44,660 nucleotides of DNA from CBDCKR01 sp964572045 (GTDB lineage Bacteria; Gemmatimonadota; Gemmatimonadetes; Longimicrobiales; Gaopeijiaceae), in assembly GCA_964572045.1 (NCBI GenBank), contig CAZNEI010000015.1:1-44660 (forward strand). Reading direction: 5' to 3'. The notes beneath the pieces are model-generated. The model was not told the origin of the DNA. It worked only from the letters and a program-made list of their open reading frames with translations, and searched no databases. A program made the position numbers and the translations under genes. Shown here piece by piece: positions 16,575 through 26,259 of this stretch. Each line of letters opens with the position of its first letter. Within the stretch, counting starts at the first letter, position 1.

Positions 16575-17261
16575 TCACTCTTCGATCACATAACGAAACA
16601 AGAACGCCCCGGCGACCAGGATCACGAGGGAGAAGGCGGCCAACATGCGCATGTTTCCGGTCACCTCGGCGAGAGGCCGTCCGGCGAACAGGCGGTCCGT
16701 GGCCGTCGTGCCGTAGATGACCACAGGCACCACAAGCGGGAAGACAAGCACGGGAAGCAAGCTCTCTCCCATCGTGCTCCTGGCGGCCACGGCGCTGAAG
16801 AGCGTGGTCAGCGCAACGAAGCCCAACACGCCCAGGGCCACAACCCCGCCCAGGCCCGCCGGGTTCCGGTCGAGCCTCAGGCTCAACCCGAAAAACACCC
16901 CGAACACCACGAACACGAGTGCCACGATAATGGCGAGCAGAATGAAGTTCGCCAGCACCTTGCCGAGGTAGAGCGCGTCGAGTGGGATCGGGCTCTGAAG
17001 GATCCCGGTGAGCGCTCCGTCCTCCAGCTCGAGCTGGAAGGTGCGACCCAGCCCCAGCATTCCCCCGAAGAGGATCGTCATCCAGATCAGTCCGGACGCG
17101 ATCGCTTCGGCCCGCACTTGCGTCGTGTCGAGAGCATAATTGAAGAGGATGCCCACGAGCACGGCGAACGCACCCATCGCCGCGAGCCTCTGGCGGGTCC
17201 GCACCTCGACCAGCACATCCTTCCCCGCGATCGTCCACACGAGGCGCAGGTAGTCCCTCAC
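16575..17261 (-). CDS. ccmB: Heme exporter membrane permease CcmB
   Basis: CcmB is the membrane subunit of the CcmABC ABC-type complex, whose ATP hydrolysis releases holo-CcmE. The 228-residue product has six predicted membrane segments and a conserved early region: KDVLVEVRTRQRL, then FGGMLGLGRTFQLELEDGALTGILQSP (about 65-91), which is the CcmB signature and probable contact with CcmA. Its GTG start (17261) overlaps the ccmA TGA as GTGA. No family residue is obviously missing. Confidence 0.93.
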   Translation of the reverse strand: MRDYLRLVWTIAGKDVLVEVRTRQRLAAMGAFAVLVGILFNYALDTTQVRAEAIASGLIWMTILFGGMLGLGRTFQLELEDGALTGILQSPIPLDALYLGKVLANFILLAIIVALVFVVFGVFFGLSLRLDRNPAGLGGVVALGVLGFVALTTLFSAVAARSTMGESLLPVLVFPLVVPVVIYGTTATDRLFAGRPLAEVTGNMRMLAAFSLVILVAGAFLFRYVIEE

Positions 17262-17971
17262 CCGACCCCCTCCACCGTGGCTCGGTAGAAGCCCTCGAAG
17301 CCCTCGGCGTCCCAGTGGCCGCGGTCCTCAAGGGCTACAAAGCGGCCGCGGAACTGGACGGCGATCCGGTCCGCCAGCTCCAGGCCCTGCCCGACGTTGT
17401 GCGTCACCAGAACGACGGTCCGGCTTCCGTTCTTGAGCGACGCGAGTTGAGTGCGTAGGCGATCGGCGGCCGACGCGTCGAGGCCCATGTACGGCTCATC
17501 GAGCAGGACGACATCGGGATCGTGGAGCAACGCCCGAACGAGCGCGACCCTTTGCCTGAGACCCCTGGAGAGCTCACGCACAGGCATCCCCCCCCGGTCG
17601 CTCAGGTGGGCCGCCCTAAGCCGTCGGGGGATGCGCTCGTCGAGGTCCTTCAGCCCGAAGAGGCGTCCGTAGAAGCGGAGGTTTTCCTCGGCGGAGAGCT
17701 GTGGGTAGAGCAGGCTCTGGTGAGACACCATACCCACCCTGCGCCTCCATCCACGCTCGCCGACGTTCGTCGGCCGGCCTCCCACGCGGACGCTTCCGGC
17801 GCTCGGGCGGAGCGTCCCCGCGAGCATGCGGAGAAGCGTGGTCTTCCCGGCGCCGTTGGGGCCGAAGACCGCGAGTAGTTCGCCGGGCGCCAGCCGAAAG
17901 CTGACGTCCTCGACCGCATGGAGACCCCCGAACGTCCGGACCAGGCCGTCGGCCTCCAGACCGAAGCTCAA
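17258..17971 (-). CDS. ccmA: Heme exporter ATP-binding protein CcmA
   Basis: CcmA is the ATPase of the CcmABC complex. The 237-residue ABC protein has Walker A GPNGAGKT (37-44), Q-loop region VSHQSLLYPQLSAEENL, signature ELSRGLRQRV (about 133-142), Walker B VVLLDEP and the switch histidine in VTHN. The context (ccmB follows with a GTGA overlap, ccmF lies upstream) gives the name, since the sequence alone would fit several exporters. It starts 4 bases after the CcmI-like gene. Confidence 0.92.
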   Translation of the reverse strand: MSFGLEADGLVRTFGGLHAVEDVSFRLAPGELLAVFGPNGAGKTTLLRMLAGTLRPSAGSVRVGGRPTNVGERGWRRRVGMVSHQSLLYPQLSAEENLRFYGRLFGLKDLDERIPRRLRAAHLSDRGGMPVRELSRGLRQRVALVRALLHDPDVVLLDEPYMGLDASAADRLRTQLASLKNGSRTVVLVTHNVGQGLELADRIAVQFRGRFVALEDRGHWDAEGFEGFYRATVEGVG

Positions 17972-17975
17972 GGTC

Positions 17976-18491
17976 CTAGCCCGCGCTCGCAGCCCGTTGC
18001 TCCCGGGCCGTCAGGGAACGCCCGCATCCCGCGCAGAAACGACTTCCGTCCACCCGGGAATACCCGCACTCCGAGCAGATTCGGCCCTCGGCGAGGCCGC
18101 GCCGCGCTCGGGTGATCTCCCGCTCCACGAGATCCTTGTCCGAGGCCTCTCGCTCCGGAAGCGAATCTGTCCCGTCCCTCCTCCGTCGAACGCCGACCGG
18201 GGGCGAAGCCGCTCCGGACGCCACAAGCTCCCGTTCCTCCTCGATCGCCGCCAGGGCCTCCCCAGACATCTCCGCTCTCAGCGTCCGATAGTCCTGCTCG
18301 TCGAGTTTTCCCGAGCGGTAGTCGTACTCGGCGTCGCGAAGGCCCTTGAGGGCAACGTGCTTGCGGGCCTCGACCTCGGTCGGTTCTCCGGCCGAGCGCT
18401 TGAGCGATACCCACTCACCACGCAGGACGGGGATCAGGAGGAAAAGGACGACTCCAAACGTGAGCAGCACCGCACCGAGGATCAGACCCAC
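17976..18491 (-). CDS. CcmI-like membrane-anchored protein with C-terminal zinc ribbon
   Basis: The 171-residue product has one N-terminal membrane helix (about 3-21), then a region like the start of CcmI, GLRDAEYDYRSGKLDEQDY (about 50-68). CcmI carries this motif before its apocytochrome-binding domain. The tetratricopeptide domain of CcmI is absent. Instead there is a charged linker and a zinc ribbon with two CxxC pairs, C139/C142 and C153/C156. It lies between ccmF (31 bases upstream) and ccmA (4 bases downstream), so a role in cytochrome c maturation is likely. The cysteine pairs could bind zinc in the cytoplasm, or could take part in thiol chemistry if the domain is exported; topology is not settled. 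Start is a GTG with only a weak ribosome site. Confidence 0.75.
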   Translation of the reverse strand: MGLILGAVLLTFGVVLFLLIPVLRGEWVSLKRSAGEPTEVEARKHVALKGLRDAEYDYRSGKLDEQDYRTLRAEMSGEALAAIEEERELVASGAASPPVGVRRRRDGTDSLPEREASDKDLVEREITRARRGLAEGRICSECGYSRVDGSRFCAGCGRSLTAREQRAASAG

Positions 18492-18521
18492 AGCCGCGAG
18501 CCCACGTCCGGGAGCCGGCTC

Positions 18522-20570
18522 CTACACCCCGACCGGCACTGCGGGCGGAGACCTTCTTGAAGCCCGCCGCGGCACCGACGGCACACCGCTCTTGGAGGGC
18601 CACATCGCGATCAGGCTACCCAGCGTGATGATCAGACCGCCGTACCAGATCCAACCCACGAGAATGTTCACCTGCACCTCGAACGTCGCGCGCTGCGAAG
18701 ATGCGACGTTCTCGAAGGCGCCGCCCAAGTCGTCCACTTCCTCAAGGATCACATAGAGGTCCTCGAGGAAGGCGGAACGGATGCCCACCTCGGTCACGGG
18801 AGCGTCCCAGGTGAGGTAGAGGCGCTTCTCGGTGGTGAGCGACCCCACGGGGACGCCGTCCCTCTCCACGGTCATCAGTGCCACTGCCTGCCGAAGCAGG
18901 TTCTGGCCGCGAGGAGACGAGAGCCCTTGGTAGGTCAACGTGTACTCGTGTCCGAGGGCGGATTGAATCGTGACCGACTCGCCCGGATCCAGGGTCTGTG
19001 TCACCTCCCGATCGAAAGCCGCGCCGGCGAATGCGGTGAAGACCATCACCACGCCGAGGTGCACGATGTAGCCTCCCCATCGCCGCCGATTCCGGAGCAC
19101 TAGATGGGCGAACGCCGCTATCATGCCCTCACCCTCGATGTAGGCCCGAGCGCGTGTACCCTTCCAGAACTCTACGAGGATGATCGTCAGCACGAATGCG
19201 GAGAGGCCAAAGGTGATGAGCGCCATCCACTGGCGTGCGCCCTGCAGATAGAAGGTCGCCACCACCAGGGCTCCGATGACGGTGGGCCAGATGAAGTTCT
19301 TGGCGAGGTTGCGGCGGGACGCCTTGCGCCAGGCGATCACCGGCCCGATGCCGGTCAGGGCGAGGAGCGCGATCCCGATCGGCAGATTGACCCGGTTGAA
19401 GAATGGCGGGCCGACCGTGATCGCCTGACCCGTCAGCCCTTCGGTGATGAGGGGGAAGAGCGTTCCCCACATGACGGCGAACGCGACGCCCAGGAAGATC
19501 AGGTTGTTGAAGAGAAAGGCCGCCTCACGGGAGAGGAAGGACTGGATCTGATTCTCGCTCCTCAGGCTCGGCGCTCGCCATGCGATGAGGAGAGCGCAGA
19601 TCGCCGCCACAACGCCCAGGAACGTCAGGAAGATCATGGCGATCTTCGTGTTCTCGGCGAAGGTGTGCACGGACTCGATGAGCCCCGAGCGGGTCAGGAA
19701 CGTCGCGAAGATGGTGAGGAGGAACGTGAGGCTGACCAGGCTCATATTCCACACCTTCAGCATCCCCCGATTCTCCTGGATCTGGATCGAGTGAAGGAAC
19801 GCGGTGGCGGTGAGCCACGGCAGCAGGGATGCGTTCTCGACGGGGTCCCAGAACCAGAAGCCTCCCCACCCCAACTCCTCGTAGGCCCACCTCATGCCGA
19901 AGATGATGCCGTTGGTGAGGAAGAACCACGAGAGAAGGATCCAGCGGCGTGTGATCACGATCCAACGGGTGTCGAGCTTGCCGGTAAGCAGCGCCGAGAT
20001 CGCAAACGCGAATGGAACGGTGAACGCCGTGAAGCCCAGGTAGAGGGTGGGCGGATGGATCGTCATCCAGTAGTTCTGCAGCTGGGGATTCAGCCCGCGG
20101 CCGTCGGCGGGCGTGAAGGCCAGGCGCTCGAACGGGTTTACGTCGGCGAAGAGAAGGACCGACAGGAAGAAGCTCGAGATGGAGAGGAGGACCCCCACCA
20201 CGTACGGCATGAACTCACGGTTCTTGTGCCGGTTCGTATAGACGGCGATGCACGAGAAGAGCGAGAGCAGGACCGCCCAGAAGACGAGCGAACCGCGCTG
20301 GCCGGCCCAGAGTCCGGAGACCTTGAAGAAGGTGTCGAGCTCACGGTTCGAGTAGTTTGCGACATACCAATACTCGAAGCGGTCGGTCAGGAAGGCAGCC
20401 ATGATGCCAGCCGAGGCCAGCACCAACAAGAAGAAGACCGCGTAGACGCTGCGCTCGGCACTGAGGACCAAGTCGCCCCGCTGCGCGCGCCCGCCCACGA
20501 AACCCAGAACGGCCCCCCACAGTCCGACGGGAAGGGCAATCCAGAGAGCGAACTCTCCGAGAACCGTCAC
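18522..20570 (-). CDS. ccmF: Cytochrome c heme lyase subunit CcmF
   Basis: CcmF takes heme from CcmE and, in System I, works with CcmH to ligate it to apocytochrome c. The 682-residue product has many membrane helices, the heme-handling domain WGGFWFWDPVENASLLPWL (split here: WGGFWFWDPVE then NASLLPWL), conserved histidines such as that in TIHPPTLYLG, and a large periplasmic domain near the C-terminus (about 530-640) before a last helix. The GTG at 20570 overlaps the ccmE TGA as GTGA, which fixes the start; an upstream in-frame ATG would run into ccmE. Length is slightly above the usual 640-660. In systems lacking CcmH, CcmF is thought to do the ligation alone. Confidence 0.95.
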   Translation of the reverse strand: MTVLGEFALWIALPVGLWGAVLGFVGGRAQRGDLVLSAERSVYAVFFLLVLASAGIMAAFLTDRFEYWYVANYSNRELDTFFKVSGLWAGQRGSLVFWAVLLSLFSCIAVYTNRHKNREFMPYVVGVLLSISSFFLSVLLFADVNPFERLAFTPADGRGLNPQLQNYWMTIHPPTLYLGFTAFTVPFAFAISALLTGKLDTRWIVITRRWILLSWFFLTNGIIFGMRWAYEELGWGGFWFWDPVENASLLPWLTATAFLHSIQIQENRGMLKVWNMSLVSLTFLLTIFATFLTRSGLIESVHTFAENTKIAMIFLTFLGVVAAICALLIAWRAPSLRSENQIQSFLSREAAFLFNNLIFLGVAFAVMWGTLFPLITEGLTGQAITVGPPFFNRVNLPIGIALLALTGIGPVIAWRKASRRNLAKNFIWPTVIGALVVATFYLQGARQWMALITFGLSAFVLTIILVEFWKGTRARAYIEGEGMIAAFAHLVLRNRRRWGGYIVHLGVVMVFTAFAGAAFDREVTQTLDPGESVTIQSALGHEYTLTYQGLSSPRGQNLLRQAVALMTVERDGVPVGSLTTEKRLYLTWDAPVTEVGIRSAFLEDLYVILEEVDDLGGAFENVASSQRATFEVQVNILVGWIWYGGLIITLGSLIAMWPSKSGVPSVPRRASRRSPPAVPVGV

Positions 20571-20995
20571 CCGGCAAGTTCCTCGGGCGTCGCCTCGTAG
20601 CGGCTCCCGCACTTGGTGAGGACGAGAGTCGCCTCGAAGACGCCGTCCTCGCGGAAGCGGCCCTCCACGACCGCGTCGACGCGGTCGTGGTCGTTGAAGG
20701 TGTCAGGCAGCCCGTCCCTGTACTCAACCGGAAAGCTCGCTGCCTCGTCCTCGAGGTCGACGATCCGGAACCGGTGGGGGCCTCCGTCCCGGGCCCGCTC
20801 CCAGGAAGCGGGCACGACCCGGCCGCTGACCTTCACGCCCACTTCGTGGAAGCTCGGGTCCTCCTTCACCCGCGCCATGAGTTCGATAGGCGTGAGGTAG
20901 TACAGCATGGTTTGGCTCACGCCGGTCCAGATGAGATACGTGACCACGGCGGCCACACCGGCGAGGCCGACGAAGAATCTGTGGTTGCTTTTCAC
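20567..20995 (-). CDS. ccmE: Heme chaperone CcmE, CXXXY (System I*) variant
   Basis: CcmE binds heme covalently in the periplasm and carries it from CcmC to CcmF. The 142-residue product has an N-terminal membrane anchor (about 7-24), the conserved YYLTPIEL segment (32-39), an OB-fold with VKVSGRVVP and the FRIVD strand, and a short tail. The heme-binding histidine of classical CcmE (HXXXY) is replaced by cysteine: C129-G-S-R-Y133. The codon is TGC. This CXXXY form is known from the System I* variant described in sulfate reducers and archaea, which also lacks CcmG and CcmH. GTG at 20995 was chosen from family length, with AAGGGGG about 8 bases upstream. It is the first gene of the operon. Confidence 0.92.
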   Translation of the reverse strand: MKSNHRFFVGLAGVAAVVTYLIWTGVSQTMLYYLTPIELMARVKEDPSFHEVGVKVSGRVVPASWERARDGGPHRFRIVDLEDEAASFPVEYRDGLPDTFNDHDRVDAVVEGRFREDGVFEATLVLTKCGSRYEATPEELAG

Positions 20996-21040
20996 CTCGG
21001 GCCCCCTTCTCGGGTCGGCGGGCTGACCGACGACTTCGGA

Positions 21041-21069
21041 AATATAGGACGCTCGCGGGGGTCGGCAAA
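21041..21069 (-). promoter_or_regulatory. Predicted promoter of the ccm operon
   Basis: On the minus strand, -35 TTTGCC (21069-21064) and -10 TATATT (21046-21041; five of six) are 17 bases apart. Transcription would start near 21034, about 40 bases before the ccmE GTG. The 231-base gap between ccmE and the LOG-like gene contains no other gene. Confidence 0.42.
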
Positions 21070-21225
21070 GTTCCGATCCCGACAGGAATCCCGCCCGCGG
21101 AGCTCTCCCGTCACCGATCCCCGGGTGGTGGGGCGTCCCCGCTCGACGGGACGGGCCTCCTCCCGCCCCGCCGGGGGCACCAGCCAGTCCGGTCGGCGGC
21201 GGCGGGCTCGGGACGGCGAGGGACG

Positions 21226-21731
21226 TCAGTCTGCAGCGCCCTTCCGGCGCTCGCGAACCCGCGCGAGCGCCCAAGCCACCGCCTCCCGCGGGCTGGCCAG
21301 GCGCTCGAGGCCCAGCCCGTCGGCAGGCGGCACTCCCAGCACCGCAACGGCGACGCCCACCTTCCGGGCGAGCGCGATCTCCGAGAGCGTGCCCCAGGAA
21401 CCTCCCACCGCAACGACCGCCTCGGCCGCCCGGACCACCAACGCGTTCCGGGCCTCGCCGATCCCGGTGGCCAGGGGCAGGGCGATCCACCGATTGGCCG
21501 CCGAGTCATCCGGGCCCGGCAGGAGGCCGACGGCCATACCTCCCGCTTCCGCGCATCCCCTCGCGGCGGCCTCCATGACGCCGCCCAGGCCGCCGCAGAT
21601 GACCACGGCGCCGGCCTCCGCCAACCCTACCCCAAGCAGGCGGGCGCGCTCCAGATCCCTCTCACCCGCACTGCCGGCGCCGATTACGGCAACCCTCGGG
21701 GGGCGAGCCGACACTCCGGGGCCCTTCGACG

Positions 21732-21735
<4 letters not shown>
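21226..21735 (-). CDS. LOG-family (TIGR00725-like) nucleotide-binding protein
   Basis: The 169-residue product belongs to the Rossmann-fold superfamily that includes lysine-decarboxylase-like LOG phosphoribohydrolases and molybdenum-carrier-like proteins. It has VAVIGAGS at the start, CGGLGGVMEAAARG (about 48-61) and a VGGSWGTLSE motif where true LOG enzymes have PGGxGTxxE. The missing proline and changed spacing favour the TIGR00725 group, whose function is unknown, over a cytokinin-type riboside monophosphate phosphoribohydrolase. The TTG at 21735 overlaps the glpK TGA as TTGA and has AGGAGG four bases upstream. GTG at 21714 is an alternative start that would trim seven residues. It is the last gene of the glmM-to-LOG run. 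Confidence 0.78.
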
Positions 21736-23236
<1,501 letters not shown>

Positions 23237-23240
<4 letters not shown>

Positions 23241-23848
23241 GCGTCGCCGGTGCCCCGGAGGGGGCCGAAGGAGTACTCCCAGCCGCACGCGTCCAAGAGT
23301 TTCATGAGAAGCCCGACGGGGAGGCCGACCACCGCATGGTAGTCACCCCGGATTTCACTGACCAGTGAGGCGCCGAGTCCCTGGATCCCGTACGCCCCGG
23401 CCTTGTCGAGAGGCTCCCCGGTAGCGACGTAGGCACGAGCCAGCTCGGGTCCGACCGGACGGAACCGCACACGGGTGGCGGCCACCCCACTCCGCACGTC
23501 TCCCGAAGGGAGGGCGATGGCCAGCCCGCTGCAGACCACGTGGTCCCGTGCTGCGAGGCGGAGGAGCATCCGTTCGGCGTCCCGAGGGTCCCGGGGCTTG
23601 CCCAGGATCTCGCCATCCAATACGACCACCGTGTCCCCGCCGAGAACGGCCGCATCCGGTCGGACTCGGGCCACGGCAAGCGCTTTTTCACGGGCGAGAC
23701 GCTCCACGTGCCCTTCGGGGTCCTCCCCGGGCCGGACGTCCTCGCAGACATCGCTCGGCTGCACGGTGAAGGCAAGGCCCAGCATCCGGAGGCATTCGCT
23801 ACGGCGAGGCGAAGCCGACGCCAGCACGAGAGGAGGAGGATCGCTCAT
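23237..23848 (-). CDS. maf: Maf family nucleoside triphosphate pyrophosphatase
   Basis: Maf enzymes hydrolyse non-canonical or pyrimidine nucleoside triphosphates (dTTP, UTP, m7GTP and similar) and are linked to septum inhibition. The 203-residue product has the signature LASASPRRSECLRMLGL (8-24), the catalytic GGDTVVVLDGEILGKPRD region (about 69-86) with its conserved aspartate, and the C-terminal GIQGLGASLVSEIRGDYHAVVGLP motif (split here: GIQGLGASLVSEIRG, DYHAVVGLP). Its ATG at 23848 overlaps the dtd stop as ATGA, and its stop overlaps glpK. The exact nucleotide preference (YhdE or YceF type) is not decided. Confidence 0.93.
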
Positions 23849-24285
23849 TTCTCGAGCACCAGGGTCACCGGACCGTCGTTGACGAGCGACACCTTCATCA
23901 TGGCGCCGAACTCACCCCTCGCCACCCGTCCGGGAAGGCGCACCTCAAGGCTTCGCAAGAACGCCTCATAGAGGGGAACCGCAACGTGGGGCCGCGCTGC
24001 GCGGATAAAGCTCGGTCGCCTGCCCTTGCGGGCGTCCCCGTAGAGCGTGAATTGGCTGACGACCAACACGGAGCCGCCGACATCGCCGAGGTCGCGGTTC
24101 ATCTTCCCGTCGGCATCGCCGAAGATGCGGAGACCCACGACCTTCTCCGCCATCCACTCCACGGTCTCCGGCGAATCGTGGTCGGCGAACCCGACGAGAA
24201 GGAGATGGCCAGTGCCGATCTCACCGACCACCTGTTCGTCGACCGAGACTCGCGCCTCGCTCACGCGCTGCAGCACCACTCTCAC
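23845..24285 (-). CDS. dtd: D-aminoacyl-tRNA deacylase
   Basis: DTD removes D-amino acids and glycine wrongly attached to tRNA. The 146-residue product matches the family length. It has the start VRVVLQRVSEARVSV, the catalytic SQFTLYGD (about 77-84) and the Gly-cisPro-like motif GPVTLVLE at the C-terminus with NDGPVT. GTG at 24285 begins the family's first strand and has GGGAGG about 9 bases upstream; longer starts are not supported. It overlaps maf by four bases and lies 85 bases after glmS. The gap contains a CCGGAG/CTCCGG stem-loop (24320-24334) and a 12-base palindrome (24286-24297) over the ribosome site. Confidence 0.95.
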   Translation of the reverse strand: MRVVLQRVSEARVSVDEQVVGEIGTGHLLLVGFADHDSPETVEWMAEKVVGLRIFGDADGKMNRDLGDVGGSVLVVSQFTLYGDARKGRRPSFIRAARPHVAVPLYEAFLRSLEVRLPGRVARGEFGAMMKVSLVNDGPVTLVLEK

Positions 24286-24370
24286 AGGGCCGGCCCTCCC
24301 CGCCCCTCCCACCGGGCTTCCGGAGCGCCTCCGGCCTCGGGCGTGCCGGAGCTCAGCCAGCGCCGCCGGG

Positions 24371-26209
24371 TCACTCGACCGTCACCGACTTGGCCAGGTT
24401 CCTGGGACGGTCGACATCGCAGCCGCGCGCCACGGCGGCGTGGTAGGCCAACAGCTGGAGCGGCACGGTCGTGAGGACGGGCAAGAGGCACGGCACGGTC
24501 TGGGGAACCCGGACGAGATGGTCGACCCTGCCAACCAGCTCGGGGGCCTCGTCGCTCACGACCGCGATGATCCGCCCGTTTCGAGCGCTCACCTCCTCGA
24601 TATTCGAGACGACCTTGCCGTACACCGAGTCCCTGGGCGCCATCACTACGACCGGCATGTTCTCGTCGATCAGCGCGATAGGCCCGTGCTTCATCTCGGC
24701 GGCCGGATAGCCCTCGGCATGAATGTAGCTCACCTCCTTGAGCTTGAGCGCTCCCTCCAGCGCCACGGGAAACTGGTATCCGCGTCCGAGATAGAGAAAG
24801 TTCTGGGCGGCGGCGTAGTACTCGGCGAGGGTCTTGATCATGGGCGCGAGCTCCAGGGTCTCGGCCACTTGCCCGGGCAAGCGTTGAAGAGCGGCCACGA
24901 GCTGGCGACCGCGTGCCCCGGAGAGGCCGCGCCGGCGGCCGAGGTAGAGGGTGAAGAGTGCGAGCGCAGCGATCTGGCTCGTGAACGCCTTCGTCGAGGC
25001 GACGCCGATCTCGGGACCGGCGTGAAGGTAGATGCCGAAGTCGGTCTCACGGGCGATCGTGGATCCGACCACGTTCACGATGCCCATCGTCGCCGTGTCG
25101 CGGCTCCTCGCCTCTCTGAGCGCGGCCAGCGTGTCGGCCGTCTCCCCGGACTGGCTGATGGCGAGCACGAGCGTACCCGGCTCGATGATCGGCCTCCGGT
25201 AGCGGAACTCGGAAGCGTACTCCACCTCTACCGGTACGCCAGCCAGCTCCTCGATCATGTACTCTCCGATGAGGGCCGCGTGCCAGCTCGTCCCGCAGGC
25301 CGTAATCACGATGCGGCGGACCGCCGAGAGCTCCACGTCGGTCAGGGTGATTCCCCCCAATCGAGCGGTCCCTTCGGCCGGCAGGAGGCGGCCACGCAGC
25401 ACGTCGCGGAGACTCGCCGGCTGTTCGCTGATCTCCTTCAGCATGAAGTGCTCGTAGCCGCCCTTTTCCGCCGCTTCCAGATCCCACTCCACCAAGTGGA
25501 TCGAGCGTCGGACCTCGCCGAGCTCCAGGTGGAAGACGCGGTGTCCGTCGGCCGTCAGAACGGCGCAGTCTCCGTCGTCGAGATAGACGACCTCCTTGGT
25601 GTGCCGGATCACCGCCGAAGCGTCGGAGCCCACCAGGTTCTCGCCGTTCCTTCCGAGGCCCACGAGCAGGGGGCTGTGGTTGCGTGCGACGACGATCTTG
25701 CCGGGATCCCTGCTGCTGATCACCGCGATCCCGTGGGGCCCTTCGACTTGATGGAGCGCGGCGACGACGGCGTCCTCCAACGTGTGGTTGTCTCGGAACG
25801 CCTCGTCGACGAGGTGCACCACGGCCTCGGTATCCGTATCGGTCTCGAACTCGTATCCCAAGTCGGTGAGCTTGCGGCGCAGCAGCTCCGCGTTCTCGAA
25901 GATCCCGTTGTGGACGAGTGCGATGTCGCGGTCGCGGCTCCAGTGCGGATGGGCGTTCGGGCGGTTGGGAGCGCCGTGTGTGGCCCAGCGGGTGTGGGCG
26001 ATCCCGCAGGTCCCCGAAGGCATCTCCGACTCGAGCATGCGCTCGAGCTCCGTGAGCTTTCCCGCCTCCTTGACCGTGCGCAGGACCCCGTCGGATCCCA
26101 TGACCGTCAGGCCCGCGGAATCGTAGCCGCGGTATTCCAGCCGGCGTAGACCCTCCAGGAGGATCGGGCCCGCCTCCTTGGAGCCCACGTAGCCGACGAT
26201 CCCGCACAC
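24371..26209 (-). CDS. glmS: Glutamine--fructose-6-phosphate aminotransferase (isomerizing)
   Basis: GlmS makes glucosamine 6-phosphate from fructose 6-phosphate and glutamine, the entry step to UDP-GlcNAc for peptidoglycan and lipid A. The 612-residue product has the Ntn-type glutaminase domain with the nucleophile Cys2 in MCGIVGY, then RRLEYRGYDSAG, the HTRWATHG and HNGIFEN motifs. Two SIS domains follow (CGTSWHAALIGEYMIE; SQSGETADT; CASTKAFTSQ-like VASTKAFTSQ), and the tail DRPRNLAKSVTVE is the canonical C-terminus. Start is GTG at 26209. No glmS ribozyme is expected or seen in the 50 bases before it. It is preceded by glmM, the next enzyme of the pathway. Confidence 0.97.
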   Translation of the reverse strand: MCGIVGYVGSKEAGPILLEGLRRLEYRGYDSAGLTVMGSDGVLRTVKEAGKLTELERMLESEMPSGTCGIAHTRWATHGAPNRPNAHPHWSRDRDIALVHNGIFENAELLRRKLTDLGYEFETDTDTEAVVHLVDEAFRDNHTLEDAVVAALHQVEGPHGIAVISSRDPGKIVVARNHSPLLVGLGRNGENLVGSDASAVIRHTKEVVYLDDGDCAVLTADGHRVFHLELGEVRRSIHLVEWDLEAAEKGGYEHFMLKEISEQPASLRDVLRGRLLPAEGTARLGGITLTDVELSAVRRIVITACGTSWHAALIGEYMIEELAGVPVEVEYASEFRYRRPIIEPGTLVLAISQSGETADTLAALREARSRDTATMGIVNVVGSTIARETDFGIYLHAGPEIGVASTKAFTSQIAALALFTLYLGRRRGLSGARGRQLVAALQRLPGQVAETLELAPMIKTLAEYYAAAQNFLYLGRGYQFPVALEGALKLKEVSYIHAEGYPAAEMKHGPIALIDENMPVVVMAPRDSVYGKVVSNIEEVSARNGRIIAVVSDEAPELVGRVDHLVRVPQTVPCLLPVLTTVPLQLLAYHAAVARGCDVDRPRNLAKSVTVE

Positions 26210-26259
26210 CTCGAGGCTAACTCCGACGGGGCGCTGCAGTCATCGAAGGAGGCGCCACC

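Noticed and set aside
16431..17288. A 285-codon plus-strand open frame opposite ccmB
   Set aside because: It is antisense to ccmB, highly charged and His-rich, with no family features; this is typical antisense read-through in GC-rich DNA.
18511..18522. GGAGCCGGCTCC palindrome between ccmF and the CcmI-like gene
   Set aside because: Short self-complementary GC runs are frequent at this base composition; no spacing or loop suggests a function.
19104..20600. A 498-codon plus-strand open frame opposite ccmF
   Set aside because: The product is almost entirely Glu/Arg/Asp/Gly-rich. It mirrors membrane-protein codons of ccmF and is not a gene.
24047..26149. A 700-codon plus-strand open frame opposite dtd and glmS
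   Set aside because: It is antisense to two certain genes, with no motif or ribosome site.
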